Below are positions 8,437 through 18,227 of a stretch of DNA of 64,000 nucleotides, one piece after another. How positions within the stretch are numbered: position 1 is the first letter of the stretch; the number at the start of each line of letters is the position of its first letter. The position numbers were made by a program, and so were the translations under genes. The DNA is taken from positions 14,507 through 78,506 of the forward strand of contig CAZIBN010000002.1 in NCBI GenBank assembly GCA_964537395.1. The letters are read 5' to 3'. The notes below the pieces were generated by a model. That model ran no database searches. It was given only the letters and a program-made list of their open reading frames with translations, and had not been told where the DNA came from. This DNA comes from GWA2-66-18 sp964537395. GTDB taxonomy: Bacteria; Elusimicrobiota; Elusimicrobia; UBA1565; UBA9628.

Positions 8437-8793
8437 TTAGGACTTGACGAACGCGCTATCGCTGGCTTCGGCATGAGCCTGGCTTCTCCCGGAAAGGCCG
8501 TCGAATGAGATCGAACCTGGGCCCGTCTCGACTTTAACGGGGGGCGGGACAGGCGTCGCCATCTTGAAGCGCGCTTCGCACCCTTTGCGCAGCCGCCCCG
8601 TCCGGGGCTTGCTCCGGGCTTTGAGGACGAAGGCATTGCCCTCGGGCACCAAAGTGAGGACGCACAGCTCGGCATCGAACTGGGTCATCTCCACCGCGAT
8701 CCCGGCGCTGCTGACCTCGACCGTGATGCCGCCCTCGGAGGCGTTCGCCCCGGACGCGCACGCCAGCATCGCCGCCGCCAAAATGATCCTCAT
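8437..8793 (-). CDS. Small exported protein of unknown function
   Basis: 118 aa. A signal peptide (MRIILAAAMLACASGANA, cleavage near 18) precedes a mature part of about 100 residues containing two cysteines (LCVLTLVPEG and RKGCEARF) that could form one disulfide, and a Pro-rich stretch (TPVPPPVKVE). A ribosome site AAGGAG lies 8 bases before the ATG, so unlike several neighbours it is not leaderless. It is divergent from the HTH regulator, and the shared intergenic region carries the 17-bp palindrome. I recognise no family; membership of the same regulon is an inference. Confidence 0.65.
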   Translation of the reverse strand: MRIILAAAMLACASGANASEGGITVEVSSAGIAVEMTQFDAELCVLTLVPEGNAFVLKARSKPRTGRLRKGCEARFKMATPVPPPVKVETGPGSISFDGLSGRSQAHAEASDSAFVKS

Positions 8794-8906
8794 GACGCTC
8801 TCCTTGGTCCGCCTGACTTCACCCTACACTACGGGCGGCGGGGAGAATAGGTTTCGTTTTGTGCGCGCTCTAAATCCGCAGCGGGCGGTTCAGAGGTTGC
8901 ACCTAG

Positions 8907-8923
8907 GTATTGCGCCGCAATAC
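8907..8923. promoter_or_regulatory. 17-bp palindromic operator, copy 1 (regulator promoter)
   Basis: GTATTGCGCCGCAATAC has perfect 8-base arms around a central C. It covers the -35 region of the HTH regulator's promoter (-10 at 8935-8940). The same half-sites (GTATYG...CRATA) at the same spacing recur at 12056-12072 and 15601-15617. Confidence 0.7.
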
Positions 8924-8934
8924 ATCGAATGACA

Positions 8935-8940
8935 TATACT
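8935..8940 (+). promoter_or_regulatory. -10 element of HTH regulator, leaderless
   Basis: TATACT is followed by six bases and then the ATG at 8947. Transcription would begin at or within a base or two of the start codon. An upstream in-frame ATG at 8929 lies before the -10 and is therefore unlikely to be used. Confidence 0.6.
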
Positions 8941-8946
8941 ACACGG

Positions 8947-9789
8947 ATGAAGAAGCCCTATCCTTTCGCCGCCGTGCTGGCCCGCGTGCGCCGCGAGCAG
9001 GGCTTTGCCAACGCCCATTCGTTTTATAAGGCCCGTGACGGACGCCGGACCTTCGGCCTGTCTTTCGCCAACTACATGGCCCTCGAGAGAGGCCTGAGCC
9101 TGCCCAAGGCGTGGCGGCTGGTGGTGATACTCAAGGCGCTGGATCTCACCGATGCCGCTCCTCAATGGAAGGAGCTGGTCCGCTCCTACCTCACCTGCCT
9201 GCTTGGCTCCGACGCGCTCCTCAAAGGCCTCGAGCCCGCTCCCGCGGTCTCGGCGGCGTTGACGAGCGACGAGGTCGGCCGCCAGGCTCTCAGCCAGCGC
9301 GCCGCGCAGCTCGAGCTCGGGCAGTGGCGTGTGCTCGCCGCGGATCCAACGGCTTATTACTGTCATGTCTATCTCGTCAACACGCCCGGGTGGTCGGGCG
9401 CGGACGAGATCGCCGATGCGCTCGCGCTGCCCGCGACGACGGTGAAAAAGGCCTTGAAGGCCCTCTCCACGGCGAAGATCATTGAGTTCGTCGGCGCCCG
9501 CGCACGCAGCCCCTTCGTCTACAAGTACCTTCAGACCTTGCCGCTGCTGCCCGCCACGGTCCATCTGAAGTCGCCTATCCTCAAGAGTCGCGAAGCCTTC
9601 GCGGCCGGACGCGGGCTGCTCGCTCTGCGCAGAAATGTGACGACGCGCATGACGAAGGCCGGCCTCGACCGCTATTTCCAGAAGCTGGCCGAGACCGTCA
9701 CCTTGTCGGGCGTTTACGGCGACGCGGAGAAGTCCGACGATTCCGATGTCTACTTCGTCGACGCGCGGATCTTCAAGATCTTCGACTAG
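8947..9789 (+). CDS. HTH / winged-helix transcriptional regulator
   Basis: 280 aa. Residues 5-75 read as an XRE-like helix-turn-helix region (VLARVRREQGFANAHSFYKA ... NYMALERGLSLPKAWRLVVI). Residues 150-185 form a second, winged-helix-like segment (SGADEIADALALPATTVKKA then LKALSTAKIIEF). The arrangement resembles TIGR02147/DUF4423-type regulators, though I cannot confirm membership. It is the only plus-strand gene in a locus of minus-strand exported proteins, and the 17-bp palindrome overlaps its own promoter. It is therefore the natural candidate for binding the three copies of the palindrome and controlling the locus, including itself (inference). Start chosen at MKKPYPF because of the adjacent -10. 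Confidence 0.75.
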   Translation: MKKPYPFAAVLARVRREQGFANAHSFYKARDGRRTFGLSFANYMALERGLSLPKAWRLVVILKALDLTDAAPQWKELVRSYLTCLLGSDALLKGLEPAPAVSAALTSDEVGRQALSQRAAQLELGQWRVLAADPTAYYCHVYLVNTPGWSGADEIADALALPATTVKKALKALSTAKIIEFVGARARSPFVYKYLQTLPLLPATVHLKSPILKSREAFAAGRGLLALRRNVTTRMTKAGLDRYFQKLAETVTLSGVYGDAEKSDDSDVYFVDARIFKIFD

Positions 9790-9847
9790 GAATCTGATGA
9801 TCTACTACCGATTGCGCCGATCGGTCCGGCTCATCCATGTTCATTCA

Positions 9848-9870
9848 GCTACTAACAGATTGTTAGCAGC
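9848..9870. repeat. Short inverted repeat after regulator gene
   Basis: CTAACA GAT TGTTAG extends outward through GCT/AGC with one mismatch. There is no T-tract. It may terminate the regulator transcript weakly or be a binding site. Confidence 0.3.
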
Positions 9871-9896
9871 TCACTCCAGATGCTCCTGCCCCGGCT

Positions 9897-9939
9897 GGAT
9901 GTAGATTGCAACGAGCTCGGGGCAACGGCATCTACATCC
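9897..9939. repeat. Inverted repeat between convergent genes
   Basis: Nine-base arms GGATGTAGA / TCTACATCC enclose a 25-base loop with an inner TTGC/GCAA pair. It lies 19 bases beyond the stop of the minus-strand HEAT-repeat gene. It lacks a U-tract, so a terminator role is uncertain. Confidence 0.35.
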
Positions 9940-9957
9940 GACTGCTTGCTCAGTTTC

Positions 9958-10626
9958 CTAGCGAATCATCGCGCTGCTTTTCACGACCTTGATCGATTTC
10001 AACGCGGCCGCAGCGGCTTCGCGCACGCTTGCGTCCTTGTCTGCCGCCGCCGCCATGATGAGGTTGGCGATGATGGGATTCTCTTGGTTAAGGAGGCCGG
10101 TCGGGGTGTATTGCGTGATGGTTCCGAGCACTCGCGCCGCCTCAGCCCTCACCTTGGGCTCAGAGTCGGTCAGCGAAGGGATAAGCGTCGCGCCGATGGG
10201 GCTGACGAAGGCGTTGGGGACGTCCTTGATGCTCGAGATCATGCCGACGGCGCGTATGGCTCGGACGCGGACGGCTGGATCGCGATGGTCGACCATCAGG
10301 TTGACCAGCTTGTAGATGACCCTGCAGTACTCGTCGTTGGTGATGTTGAGCTGGCCGACCGACGCGATGATGCGCTCCGCCGCCTCATCGGTCGTCGCTC
10401 CCAGGGAGGCGATCGTCAGACGCAGGACGTCCTCGCGGCTGTGCACGACCCGCGGTTCATCGTAGATATCCATCGGGACGGCGTTCACTGAGGGCTGGGC
10501 CTGGACGGCGTGCGTCTCGATCGCCGAAAGTGAGGCGGCGAAGTCCGAGTCCGTGGACGCATGAGCCCCGAGCGAGCTCAAAACGGTTCCGAGCGCCAGC
10601 ATCGCGGCGAGAGGCTTGATGGTCAT
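9958..10626 (-). CDS. Exported HEAT-repeat protein
   Basis: 222 aa. A signal peptide (about 1-23, ...LSSLGAHA) is followed by about 40 residues of linker and HEAT-like helical repeats over about 65-215 (DHRDPAVRVRAIRAVGMI, DSEPKVRAEAARVLGTI, DKDASVREAAAAALKSI). HEAT repeats normally form a protein-binding solenoid, so a periplasmic scaffold or binding role is likely but no partner is known. It starts one base after the stop of the triple-repeat protein gene (TAACATG), with AGGAG upstream, and is the second gene of a two-gene operon. Confidence 0.8.
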   Translation of the reverse strand: MTIKPLAAMLALGTVLSSLGAHASTDSDFAASLSAIETHAVQAQPSVNAVPMDIYDEPRVVHSREDVLRLTIASLGATTDEAAERIIASVGQLNITNDEYCRVIYKLVNLMVDHRDPAVRVRAIRAVGMISSIKDVPNAFVSPIGATLIPSLTDSEPKVRAEAARVLGTITQYTPTGLLNQENPIIANLIMAAAADKDASVREAAAAALKSIKVVKSSAMIR

Positions 10627-10627
10627 G

Positions 10628-11953
10628 TTATTTCTCCTTACGGACTGCGTTGATGGCGTCCGTGGGCCATTCGTAATTGGTCCGGAGCCATTCGATGTTC
10701 TTCATGGTCAGCACGCCCGTGTTCAGCGCCTGCTCGAGCTTGGCGACGAACAGCACGAGAGCACGGCCTTCCTCGGTCGAGTAATTGCGTCCGAGCAGGT
10801 CGTAGCTTTCCCAGGCGCCGGACGGGCCGGTGATCATGATCTTGTAGTGGCCGGGCACGGCGGGCCAGGCCTGGAGGCTGGCCTTGTAGCGGGGCAGGCT
10901 CATAGCGTTGATCCGCTCGTTTTCGGAAGAGCCGAGTTTCTCGATCCAGTCGTGCTCGGTTTGGAGCCGCTTGATGTCGCTGGCCCTCACTTTCCCTGCG
11001 TCGAGCGCGCGCTCGAGCTTGGCGGCGAATTGTGCAACGTCCCGGTCCTTGCTGGAGGCCAGCTGATCGCCGTAGACGCCGTAGGCGTCCCAGGCGCCCT
11101 TGGGTCCGGTGACCATGAGCTGATGGAAGCCGGGAACGGGAGACCAGGGCTGGAGCGTGACCCGGTGCGCGGTCAGCTTCATCGCGTTGATCTTCGCATA
11201 GCGGGGGCTGTCGAGGTCGGTGGGCCAGTTGTAAGAGTCCTTGAGGTCCTTGAGATCGGCGAGCTTGATCTTGCGCGCGTTGAGGGCGAGCTCGAGCTTG
11301 GAGACGAACTGCGCGACCTCCTTATCCTTGCCGAGGCCGAGGTTCGTGCCGAGCACGCCGTAGCTGTCCCAGGCGCCCTCGGGGCCGGTGACGGCGATGT
11401 GGTAGTAGCCGGGCACGCCGAGCCACGGCACGAGCGCTGCGGTGTAGCGGTCGAGCTTGACCTCGGCGACGCGGTCGAAGAGAGTGCGGGCGGGTACGCG
11501 AGCGGCGGCGGGCGCGGAGAGGTCCACGCTGACGGCTGGAGCGCTCTGCTCGCCGCTCAAAAGGGCTTGGAGCGTTCCGCCGTGCTCGCGGACATCGGTC
11601 GAGCCGGCGCGAGTGAGGTCGCCGACGGCTTCGATCGCGGCGGCGACGCCGACGGCGGTCTGGGCTAATGGCGAAGCGTTTGCGGCGATGGGAGCGGTTT
11701 GCGCGGCCGCCACAGGTGCCGCCAGGGTGGGCGCGAGGGCCGGGACGGACATTAAACCCAGAGACGGCGTGGGCAGGACGCTCGCGGTCATGCCGGGCGT
11801 CATGGTGGGGGCTTGAATCACGGGAACGGGGCTTAAGGCGGCTCCGGCAGGAACAAGCGTGGGAATGCGCGTACCCGTGGTTACAACGGCGTGGCTGTCA
11901 GCCGGGAGGGCGGCGGCCAGAACGATCGATAGGGCGATGTTGATGTTTCTCAT
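10628..11953 (-). CDS. Exported protein with Ala/Pro-rich pro-region and three tandem 93-residue repeats
   Basis: 441 aa. Signal peptide about 1-22. Residues about 30-138 are an Ala/Pro-rich region almost shared with the protein at 12083-13381 (GAALSPVPVIQ, TASVLP, ANASPL, QTAV, VAAAIEA, QALLSG). Three tandem repeats of about 93 residues follow at 158-248, 251-342 and 344-432. Each contains a TGPxGAWxSY signature (189-198, 282-291, 375-384), an alternation of beta-like and helical segments, and an F..KLE.AL helix. I recognise no family. The gene heads an operon and has a -10 TACACT six bases before its ATG. Confidence 0.75.
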   Translation of the reverse strand: MRNINIALSIVLAAALPADSHAVVTTGTRIPTLVPAGAALSPVPVIQAPTMTPGMTASVLPTPSLGLMSVPALAPTLAAPVAAAQTAPIAANASPLAQTAVGVAAAIEAVGDLTRAGSTDVREHGGTLQALLSGEQSAPAVSVDLSAPAAARVPARTLFDRVAEVKLDRYTAALVPWLGVPGYYHIAVTGPEGAWDSYGVLGTNLGLGKDKEVAQFVSKLELALNARKIKLADLKDLKDSYNWPTDLDSPRYAKINAMKLTAHRVTLQPWSPVPGFHQLMVTGPKGAWDAYGVYGDQLASSKDRDVAQFAAKLERALDAGKVRASDIKRLQTEHDWIEKLGSSENERINAMSLPRYKASLQAWPAVPGHYKIMITGPSGAWESYDLLGRNYSTEEGRALVLFVAKLEQALNTGVLTMKNIEWLRTNYEWPTDAINAVRKEK

Positions 11954-12072
11954 GACGTCAGTGTATCTCCCGAATTTATTTGGAACCTGGGGCGGTGGGG
12001 AAGGCGCGCGGCGGCAAAGGGCCGTTCTGCGGGACGATAGAGAAGATGAGAACAGGTATCGTGGTACGATAG
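11954..12072 (-). promoter_or_regulatory. Upstream region with leaderless promoter and palindrome copy 2
   Basis: Reading on the minus strand, the palindrome GTATCGTGGTACGATAG (12056-12072) is followed about 99 bases downstream by the -10 TACACT (11960-11965), then six bases and the ATG at 11953. No -35 is visible. The whole stretch aligns with 15498-15617 upstream of the neighbouring operon, including a shared GCGGCAA block, a TCTGCGG block and a GGGGA block, with nearly equal spacing. This implies a conserved, probably activator-dependent control region. It fills the gap between the two operons. Confidence 0.6.
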
Positions 12073-12082
12073 CAGCTCCGGA

Positions 12083-13381
12083 TCAGTCGATGGGTCCTCG
12101 CACGGGCCGCAGGCGGATGCTTTCGATATCGAGAGATAAGGGCATGACTTCGTAGCTCGATCCGGTTCCGTTGAGCGTGTCCGCGCGACCATCGCTCCCG
12201 ATAGCCCGGGTGTAGTTGCTGTGCGCATGGCCGACCACCTCGACATCCTCGAACCCGTGCTTCTCACCCCAATCTTTAAGATTAAGGAAGGCCTCCCGCA
12301 GGGTCGGCATCTCTAATTTATCCGTCAAAACCCAAGTCGGATCGTAACGCACCGGCTCAGAGTCGCGATAAAGCGCCCTGACATGTTTGACGGTGACCCA
12401 GGGCTGCTTGACGCTGACGTTCTCCACTCCATAGCGTCCGACGAGCCCCTTGTATACGCCGGGGCCGTCTCTGTAGATGGTTTCTCGGATCGGCTGCGAT
12501 TCGGCTATGGCCTGAGCGGTGAGGAACGGGTACATCGTGTCGCGGATGTAACTGCGGATCTCCGGAGGAATCCGCACGACGATGCCGCTGAGCGTATCCT
12601 GAAATTCCGGACGGGAAAATACGGATCTATTAAGGCCGGTCATCATCGGTCCGAGAAGAGGGATCAATTCCGGCGTGATGGTGTAGGCGTTCTTTGCGGT
12701 CGGATAATAGGCCACCTGCGTTACAAAGGCATTCACCTTGTCGACCGCGTCTATGCGCAGCCATCCATAGCTCATGTCCTCGCCCATGATCCGGAGAAGA
12801 TCGGGCTGGTCCGCCTTCACGAGGGTCGCCGTGTGGTGCTTGCCGCTCAAATCCATGAACTTGATGTCCGTTCCGATCAGCGACGCCGCGATTTGGCGCT
12901 TAACGCTTTTCTCCGTAGAAAAGAATCGGCGGAGGCGGGCGTAAGAAGTGTTCGCGGGCGTTCGCGCGGAGACGGGTTCGGCCGGACCCTCGCCGGCGCT
13001 GGGCGCGCTTTGGCCGGAGAGAAGGGCCTGAATGCGGCCGCCGAGTTCGCGAGCGTCGGAAGTCTCAATGCGTGAGGGGTCGCCGGCGGCTTCGATCGCG
13101 GCGGCGACTACGACGGCGGTCTGGCTCAGCGGCGAAGCGTTCGCGGCGACGGGAACGGGCCGCGCGGCCGCCGCCAGGGCGGGTGCGAGAGCGGGGGCCG
13201 GCATCGAGGCCAGAGACGGCGAGGGCAGAACGCTTGCGGTCAGGCCGGGCGCCATGACGGGAGTTTGAATCACTGGAACTGGGCTTAGCGCGGCGCCGAA
13301 CGGAACGAGGGCGGGAACGCGCATAGTCTGAGAGTGCGCGGTCGAGATAAGGAAGCAGGAGACGAGGGTTATTGTTTTCAT
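12083..13381 (-). CDS. Exported protein of unknown function with shared Ala/Pro-rich pro-region
   Basis: 432 aa. Signal peptide MKTITLVSCFLISTAHS. Residues about 21-128 closely match the pro-region of the protein at 10628-11953, but the C-terminal 300 residues are unrelated to that protein's repeats. The C-terminal part begins with an RRFFSTEKSVKRQIA helix, holds IRETIYRDGPGVYKGLVGRY near 300, and ends with VVGHAHSNYTRAIGSDGRAD. Histidines there could bind metal, but no known catalytic motif is clear. It is the last gene of the operon starting at 15497. Its start region ATAACCATGAAAACAATA is identical to that of the preceding gene. Confidence 0.7.
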   Translation of the reverse strand: MKTITLVSCFLISTAHSQTMRVPALVPFGAALSPVPVIQTPVMAPGLTASVLPSPSLASMPAPALAPALAAAARPVPVAANASPLSQTAVVVAAAIEAAGDPSRIETSDARELGGRIQALLSGQSAPSAGEGPAEPVSARTPANTSYARLRRFFSTEKSVKRQIAASLIGTDIKFMDLSGKHHTATLVKADQPDLLRIMGEDMSYGWLRIDAVDKVNAFVTQVAYYPTAKNAYTITPELIPLLGPMMTGLNRSVFSRPEFQDTLSGIVVRIPPEIRSYIRDTMYPFLTAQAIAESQPIRETIYRDGPGVYKGLVGRYGVENVSVKQPWVTVKHVRALYRDSEPVRYDPTWVLTDKLEMPTLREAFLNLKDWGEKHGFEDVEVVGHAHSNYTRAIGSDGRADTLNGTGSSYEVMPLSLDIESIRLRPVRGPID

Positions 13382-13383
13382 GG

Positions 13384-14172
13384 TTATCGGAGGCTGTTGT
13401 ATTGCTTGAAGGTCAGGACTTCAACGGCTTGCTGCCAGCCTTGCCCGGGAGCGATGACCTTGGTGTCGCGGCCCCATTCGGCCATGCCCTTTAACCGGAT
13501 GTCGTCCATCGGGTTCTTGCCGTCGTTCTTGACGGCCTGAGCCGCATCGAGCAAAGTCGTGTAGTATTCGGCCTTGAGCGCGTTGAATTGAGCGAGCATT
13601 TCGGCGCCGGGGTTTATCCGCAGGCGCCCCTGGACGGCACCAGCGAGGAAGGGCAGTTTTTTGCGCACGGCTGCGTACAGCGCATCACCGCTGATCTCGA
13701 GCTCGAAGGGGGCCGTTTTCATGTGGATGGTGCCGGCGAAGTCCGGGGCTCCGAGGTAAGTGGACATCATCTTATTGAGGAACTTGGCTTCGGCCAGGAT
13801 CTGATCGAGCTTCGCGTTCTGGCCATTTCGATGTGCGGCCAGAATCTCGAGCGCTTTGGTGACTTTGTTGAGCGAGAGCTGAACCTGATCTTTTAGCTTG
13901 TACAGCGCTATTTTTCTGGCGTCATCGGTCTCCGCGCTGATCAGGACATCGATTTTAGTAAGGACGCCTTCGAGTTCAGCCTTGGCTTCCTTGAGGGATT
14001 CCTCGCCATCCGCATCCGGGGCCTGAGAAAGGCCGACCGCGGAGGCGGCGCTCAGCTCAGCCGCGCGGCTGGCCGACGCGAACGCTTCATCGAGATCGGG
14101 TTGGCTCCAGGCGTTCTGCTCGGCGTGCGCAGTCGTGATCATGAGGCATGAGACGAGGAGTATTGTTTTCAT
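13384..14172 (-). CDS. Exported helical protein of unknown function
   Basis: 262 aa from the start MKTILLVSCLMITTAHA, a signal peptide nearly identical to that of the following gene. A longer in-frame extension upstream was rejected because it overlaps the preceding gene and lacks a signal peptide. The mature part is largely alpha-helical and charged (EESLKEAKAELEGVLTKIDV; YKLKDQVQLSLNKVTKALEI), then a mixed domain with FELEISGDALYAAVRKKLPF. No family recognised. It starts 2 bases after the stop of the gene at 14175. Confidence 0.7.
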   Translation of the reverse strand: MKTILLVSCLMITTAHAEQNAWSQPDLDEAFASASRAAELSAASAVGLSQAPDADGEESLKEAKAELEGVLTKIDVLISAETDDARKIALYKLKDQVQLSLNKVTKALEILAAHRNGQNAKLDQILAEAKFLNKMMSTYLGAPDFAGTIHMKTAPFELEISGDALYAAVRKKLPFLAGAVQGRLRINPGAEMLAQFNALKAEYYTTLLDAAQAVKNDGKNPMDDIRLKGMAEWGRDTKVIAPGQGWQQAVEVLTFKQYNSLR

Positions 14173-14174
14173 GG

Positions 14175-15497
14175 TTATTTGAAGTAACGGTTCATCAGGT
14201 CGGATAGGCGGTTTTTCTCGGCGAGGCTGCGATCGTCGAAAAAGAAGATGGACGCGAGCAGCGGCAGCAGCGGCACGGCTATGGCGCCGAGGGCACTGAG
14301 GGAAGAAATATCGCTGAAGTAGCCGAAGATGGTCGCGAAGACCACTGCGAGGGAGCCGGCGAGGGAGGCGATCACCAGCGCGGTGGACGCGAAATCGGCA
14401 TGCTTGGATAATCGCACCTTCGCGGCCTGCAGGCGATCCCAACTCGGAAAACCGAGCCCGCCGTCGCGGATCGCGGCCAGGACGCGGGCTTGCACAGCCC
14501 AATTCCAGTCCGAGTCGGTGACGGTGTTGCGGTAGTAGTCGTCGATGGAGCGCACATCGTGGGCGGTCACGCGGCCGTTGCCGGAGAAGTGGGAGACGGC
14601 TTTGCCGAGGGGGCCTGTGGTCGCCGTATTTTCACCGCGCTGCTTGAGGGCCAGCAGCCTTCCCGTCATGTTGTTCGTCCATCGCGACGGGGAAATCGTT
14701 CCGTCTTCCATGCGGGCCTGCAGGGCGGCGCGCAGAAGATCGACTTCGGCCGCGCTCCACGGCCCGGGCTGCACCTGTGCGACGGCGCCAAGGCGCAGAT
14801 CGATGACGCGCTCGGCGGAATCGGAAGCCTGCTCGGGATTGCCGGCGGCGTCGAGCCAGACGGTTTTGTCGCCGTCACGCTCGCTGCGCATCAAGGTCTT
14901 CGCGTCGAAGGCTCCGGCGGCGATCTTCGCGGGGAGGTCCTCGACGAAGGCGCGCCACGCGGCCTGGCGGACCTTTTCATACGCCGCGACGCGTTCCTCG
15001 AGCATCACCAGGCCGATAATGGTGCGGTCGTTGATGTAAACGCTCATCTCCCGCCCGTATTTGGCTTCGGACGCCACGTAAGGGAACTCCGAACGTCCTA
15101 TGCCCTTGTTCGTATCGAGGGCGACGCGCCAGACCTGCATGGCGAGACGTTCCTCGGTGAGTAGGGCGGCGGCGTTGAGCACCTTCAGCTTGGCCTCGGT
15201 CGGAAGCGCCGCGAACCGGGCTGGGTCCTCGCCGCGCAGAACGAGGGTTTCCACGAGAGGATTGAGAAGCTGAGGCGAGGAGAAGAGCGGAAGGCGGCCG
15301 TCCGCGCCGGGCGTGGCCAGGCGCGGGAGTGATAGCGAGCCGAGTTGAGAGACGCGCTCCAGGCCGGCGGCGCTGACGGCGCCCGAGATGGGGCCGGCCC
15401 AGGCGGCGGCGCCCGGCGTGGGCGCGGAGACTCGGACCTGGGCGAGAGCGGGCGAGGCGAGAAGTGACGACAGCACTACGAGGCTGAGTTTGATCAT
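14175..15497 (-). CDS. Exported/membrane-anchored protein of unknown function
   Basis: 440 aa. A signal peptide (MIKLSLVVLSSLLASPALA) and an Ala/Pro-rich stretch to about residue 75 precede a mainly helical soluble region. Two hydrophobic segments follow near the C-terminus (ALVIASLAGSLAVVFATIFG and ALGAIAVPLLPLLASIFFF) with a short charged tail. If the signal is cleaved, the bulk is periplasmic and anchored by a C-terminal hairpin. No known motif. It heads a three-gene operon; a -10 TACACT lies seven bases before the ATG and the palindrome copy about 104 bases upstream. Confidence 0.7.
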   Translation of the reverse strand: MIKLSLVVLSSLLASPALAQVRVSAPTPGAAAWAGPISGAVSAAGLERVSQLGSLSLPRLATPGADGRLPLFSSPQLLNPLVETLVLRGEDPARFAALPTEAKLKVLNAAALLTEERLAMQVWRVALDTNKGIGRSEFPYVASEAKYGREMSVYINDRTIIGLVMLEERVAAYEKVRQAAWRAFVEDLPAKIAAGAFDAKTLMRSERDGDKTVWLDAAGNPEQASDSAERVIDLRLGAVAQVQPGPWSAAEVDLLRAALQARMEDGTISPSRWTNNMTGRLLALKQRGENTATTGPLGKAVSHFSGNGRVTAHDVRSIDDYYRNTVTDSDWNWAVQARVLAAIRDGGLGFPSWDRLQAAKVRLSKHADFASTALVIASLAGSLAVVFATIFGYFSDISSLSALGAIAVPLLPLLASIFFFDDRSLAEKNRLSDLMNRYFK

Positions 15498-15617
15498 TAC
15501 GCCTAGTGTAACGCCCGGCTCGATTTTGGGCCTGAGGCATTGGGGAGAGGTTTTGGCGGCAAGAGGCTTATCTGCGGCACATGAACAGAAGCCGCGTCAT
15601 GTATTGTGATGCAATAC
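15498..15617 (-). promoter_or_regulatory. Upstream region with leaderless promoter and palindrome copy 3
   Basis: The palindrome GTATTGTGATGCAATAC (15601-15617) lies 99 bases from a -10 TACACT (15505-15510), which is seven bases from the ATG at 15497. Spacing and several sequence blocks match 11954-12072. The half-sites GTATTG and CAATAC are identical to those of the regulator-proximal copy. Confidence 0.6.
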
Positions 15618-15630
15618 ATTGTTTGGACGA

Positions 15631-15665
15631 AAAAAGAGAAGGCCCTCTCTTTCGAGAGGGCCTTC
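15631..15665 (-). terminator. Strong intrinsic terminator of the inositol operon
   Basis: A perfect 12-bp stem (15638-15649 with 15654-15665) with a 4-base loop, followed on the minus strand by TC and six Ts. It lies 22 bases after the ino1 stop. Confidence 0.92.
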
Positions 15666-15686
15666 CTTATTAAGGCGCGTCCGGCG

Positions 15687-17078
<1,392 letters not shown>

Positions 17079-18227
17079 TGTGGTTGATTCTCCTGAGAAA
17101 CAGCATGATCGCGAAAAACAGGGTGCCGCCGATGGCGGCGGCCCAGAGGAACTCGTACACCATGTCCACGAAGGCCAGGAGCACGAGCAGGTAGATGAAG
17201 TCGCGCTGGGCGAGCGCGTTCTCGAGGCGGGACAGCTTGGATTCGAAGCCGTCGCCCTCGGGTTGCTCCACGACGCCGGCCTCGGGCCCCTTCGTGCTGC
17301 GGCGGGCGAGGCGGTGCTTCCAGGCGGTCCACGCCGAGGCGAGCACGCCCGCGTCGGCGATCGCTGCCAGGGCCAAGGTGTGCACGCCGTTGCCCGTCCG
17401 CCAGAAGCCGATGCCCAGGCAGGTGAACAGGGCCAGATGCACGAGGTTGTCGCCCCAGAAGTCGAGGTCGGAGCCGAGAGGGCTTTCCTGGAAGCGCACG
17501 CGCGCGAGTTCGCCGTCGCAGCCGTCGAGCACCGAGTGCAGCCAGATCAGAAGGGCGCCGATCACGTAGAAAAGGCGGGTGTCGCCCAGAAAGAAGCTCG
17601 CTCCGATCAGGCCGAGGATCGTGCTGAACACGGTCATCTGATTGGGCGTGACCGTGGTGTCGAGCAGGGCGCGGCTTGCGGCGAGCGAAAGGTGGCGGTC
17701 GAAGTGGCGGGCCATGAAGCCGTCCTGCGGCTTGGGCCCCGCGACCATGAGCCAATCCACGATCGGGCCCTGGGAGAGCGGCGCCTCCAGGCGGATGCAG
17801 GAGCCTTCGGGCAGGGGCTGGCCGGTGCGGTAGATCGTATCCTCGCGGGTGAGAACGACCTGGACGACGCTGAGGACGGAGGCGTCGTTGTAGCTGACTG
17901 AGGTGGGAAAGCTCTGCCGGGCGATGAAGGCCAGGGTCTCGATGCGGATGAGATGGTCGGCGGAGATGCCGAGATAGGGCGGCTCGCATTCGGTCAGCGC
18001 CGCCGTTCCCTTGGTCACCCAGCGCACCTCGAGGCCGGGCGGCAGGCGCATGATCCCAATCTGGGCGTCGTCGGGCTTGGACATCGCGACGAAGACGGAC
18101 TTGATGCCCGCGCGAGCGAGGGTGAACAGCTGGCGCTCGATGACGAGCATGCCGCCGGCGCGATGCCAGAGGAGCTTGGGATGGGCGACCCAGAGGATGG
18201 CACGCGTGAAAACATTCTCCGCTGCGG

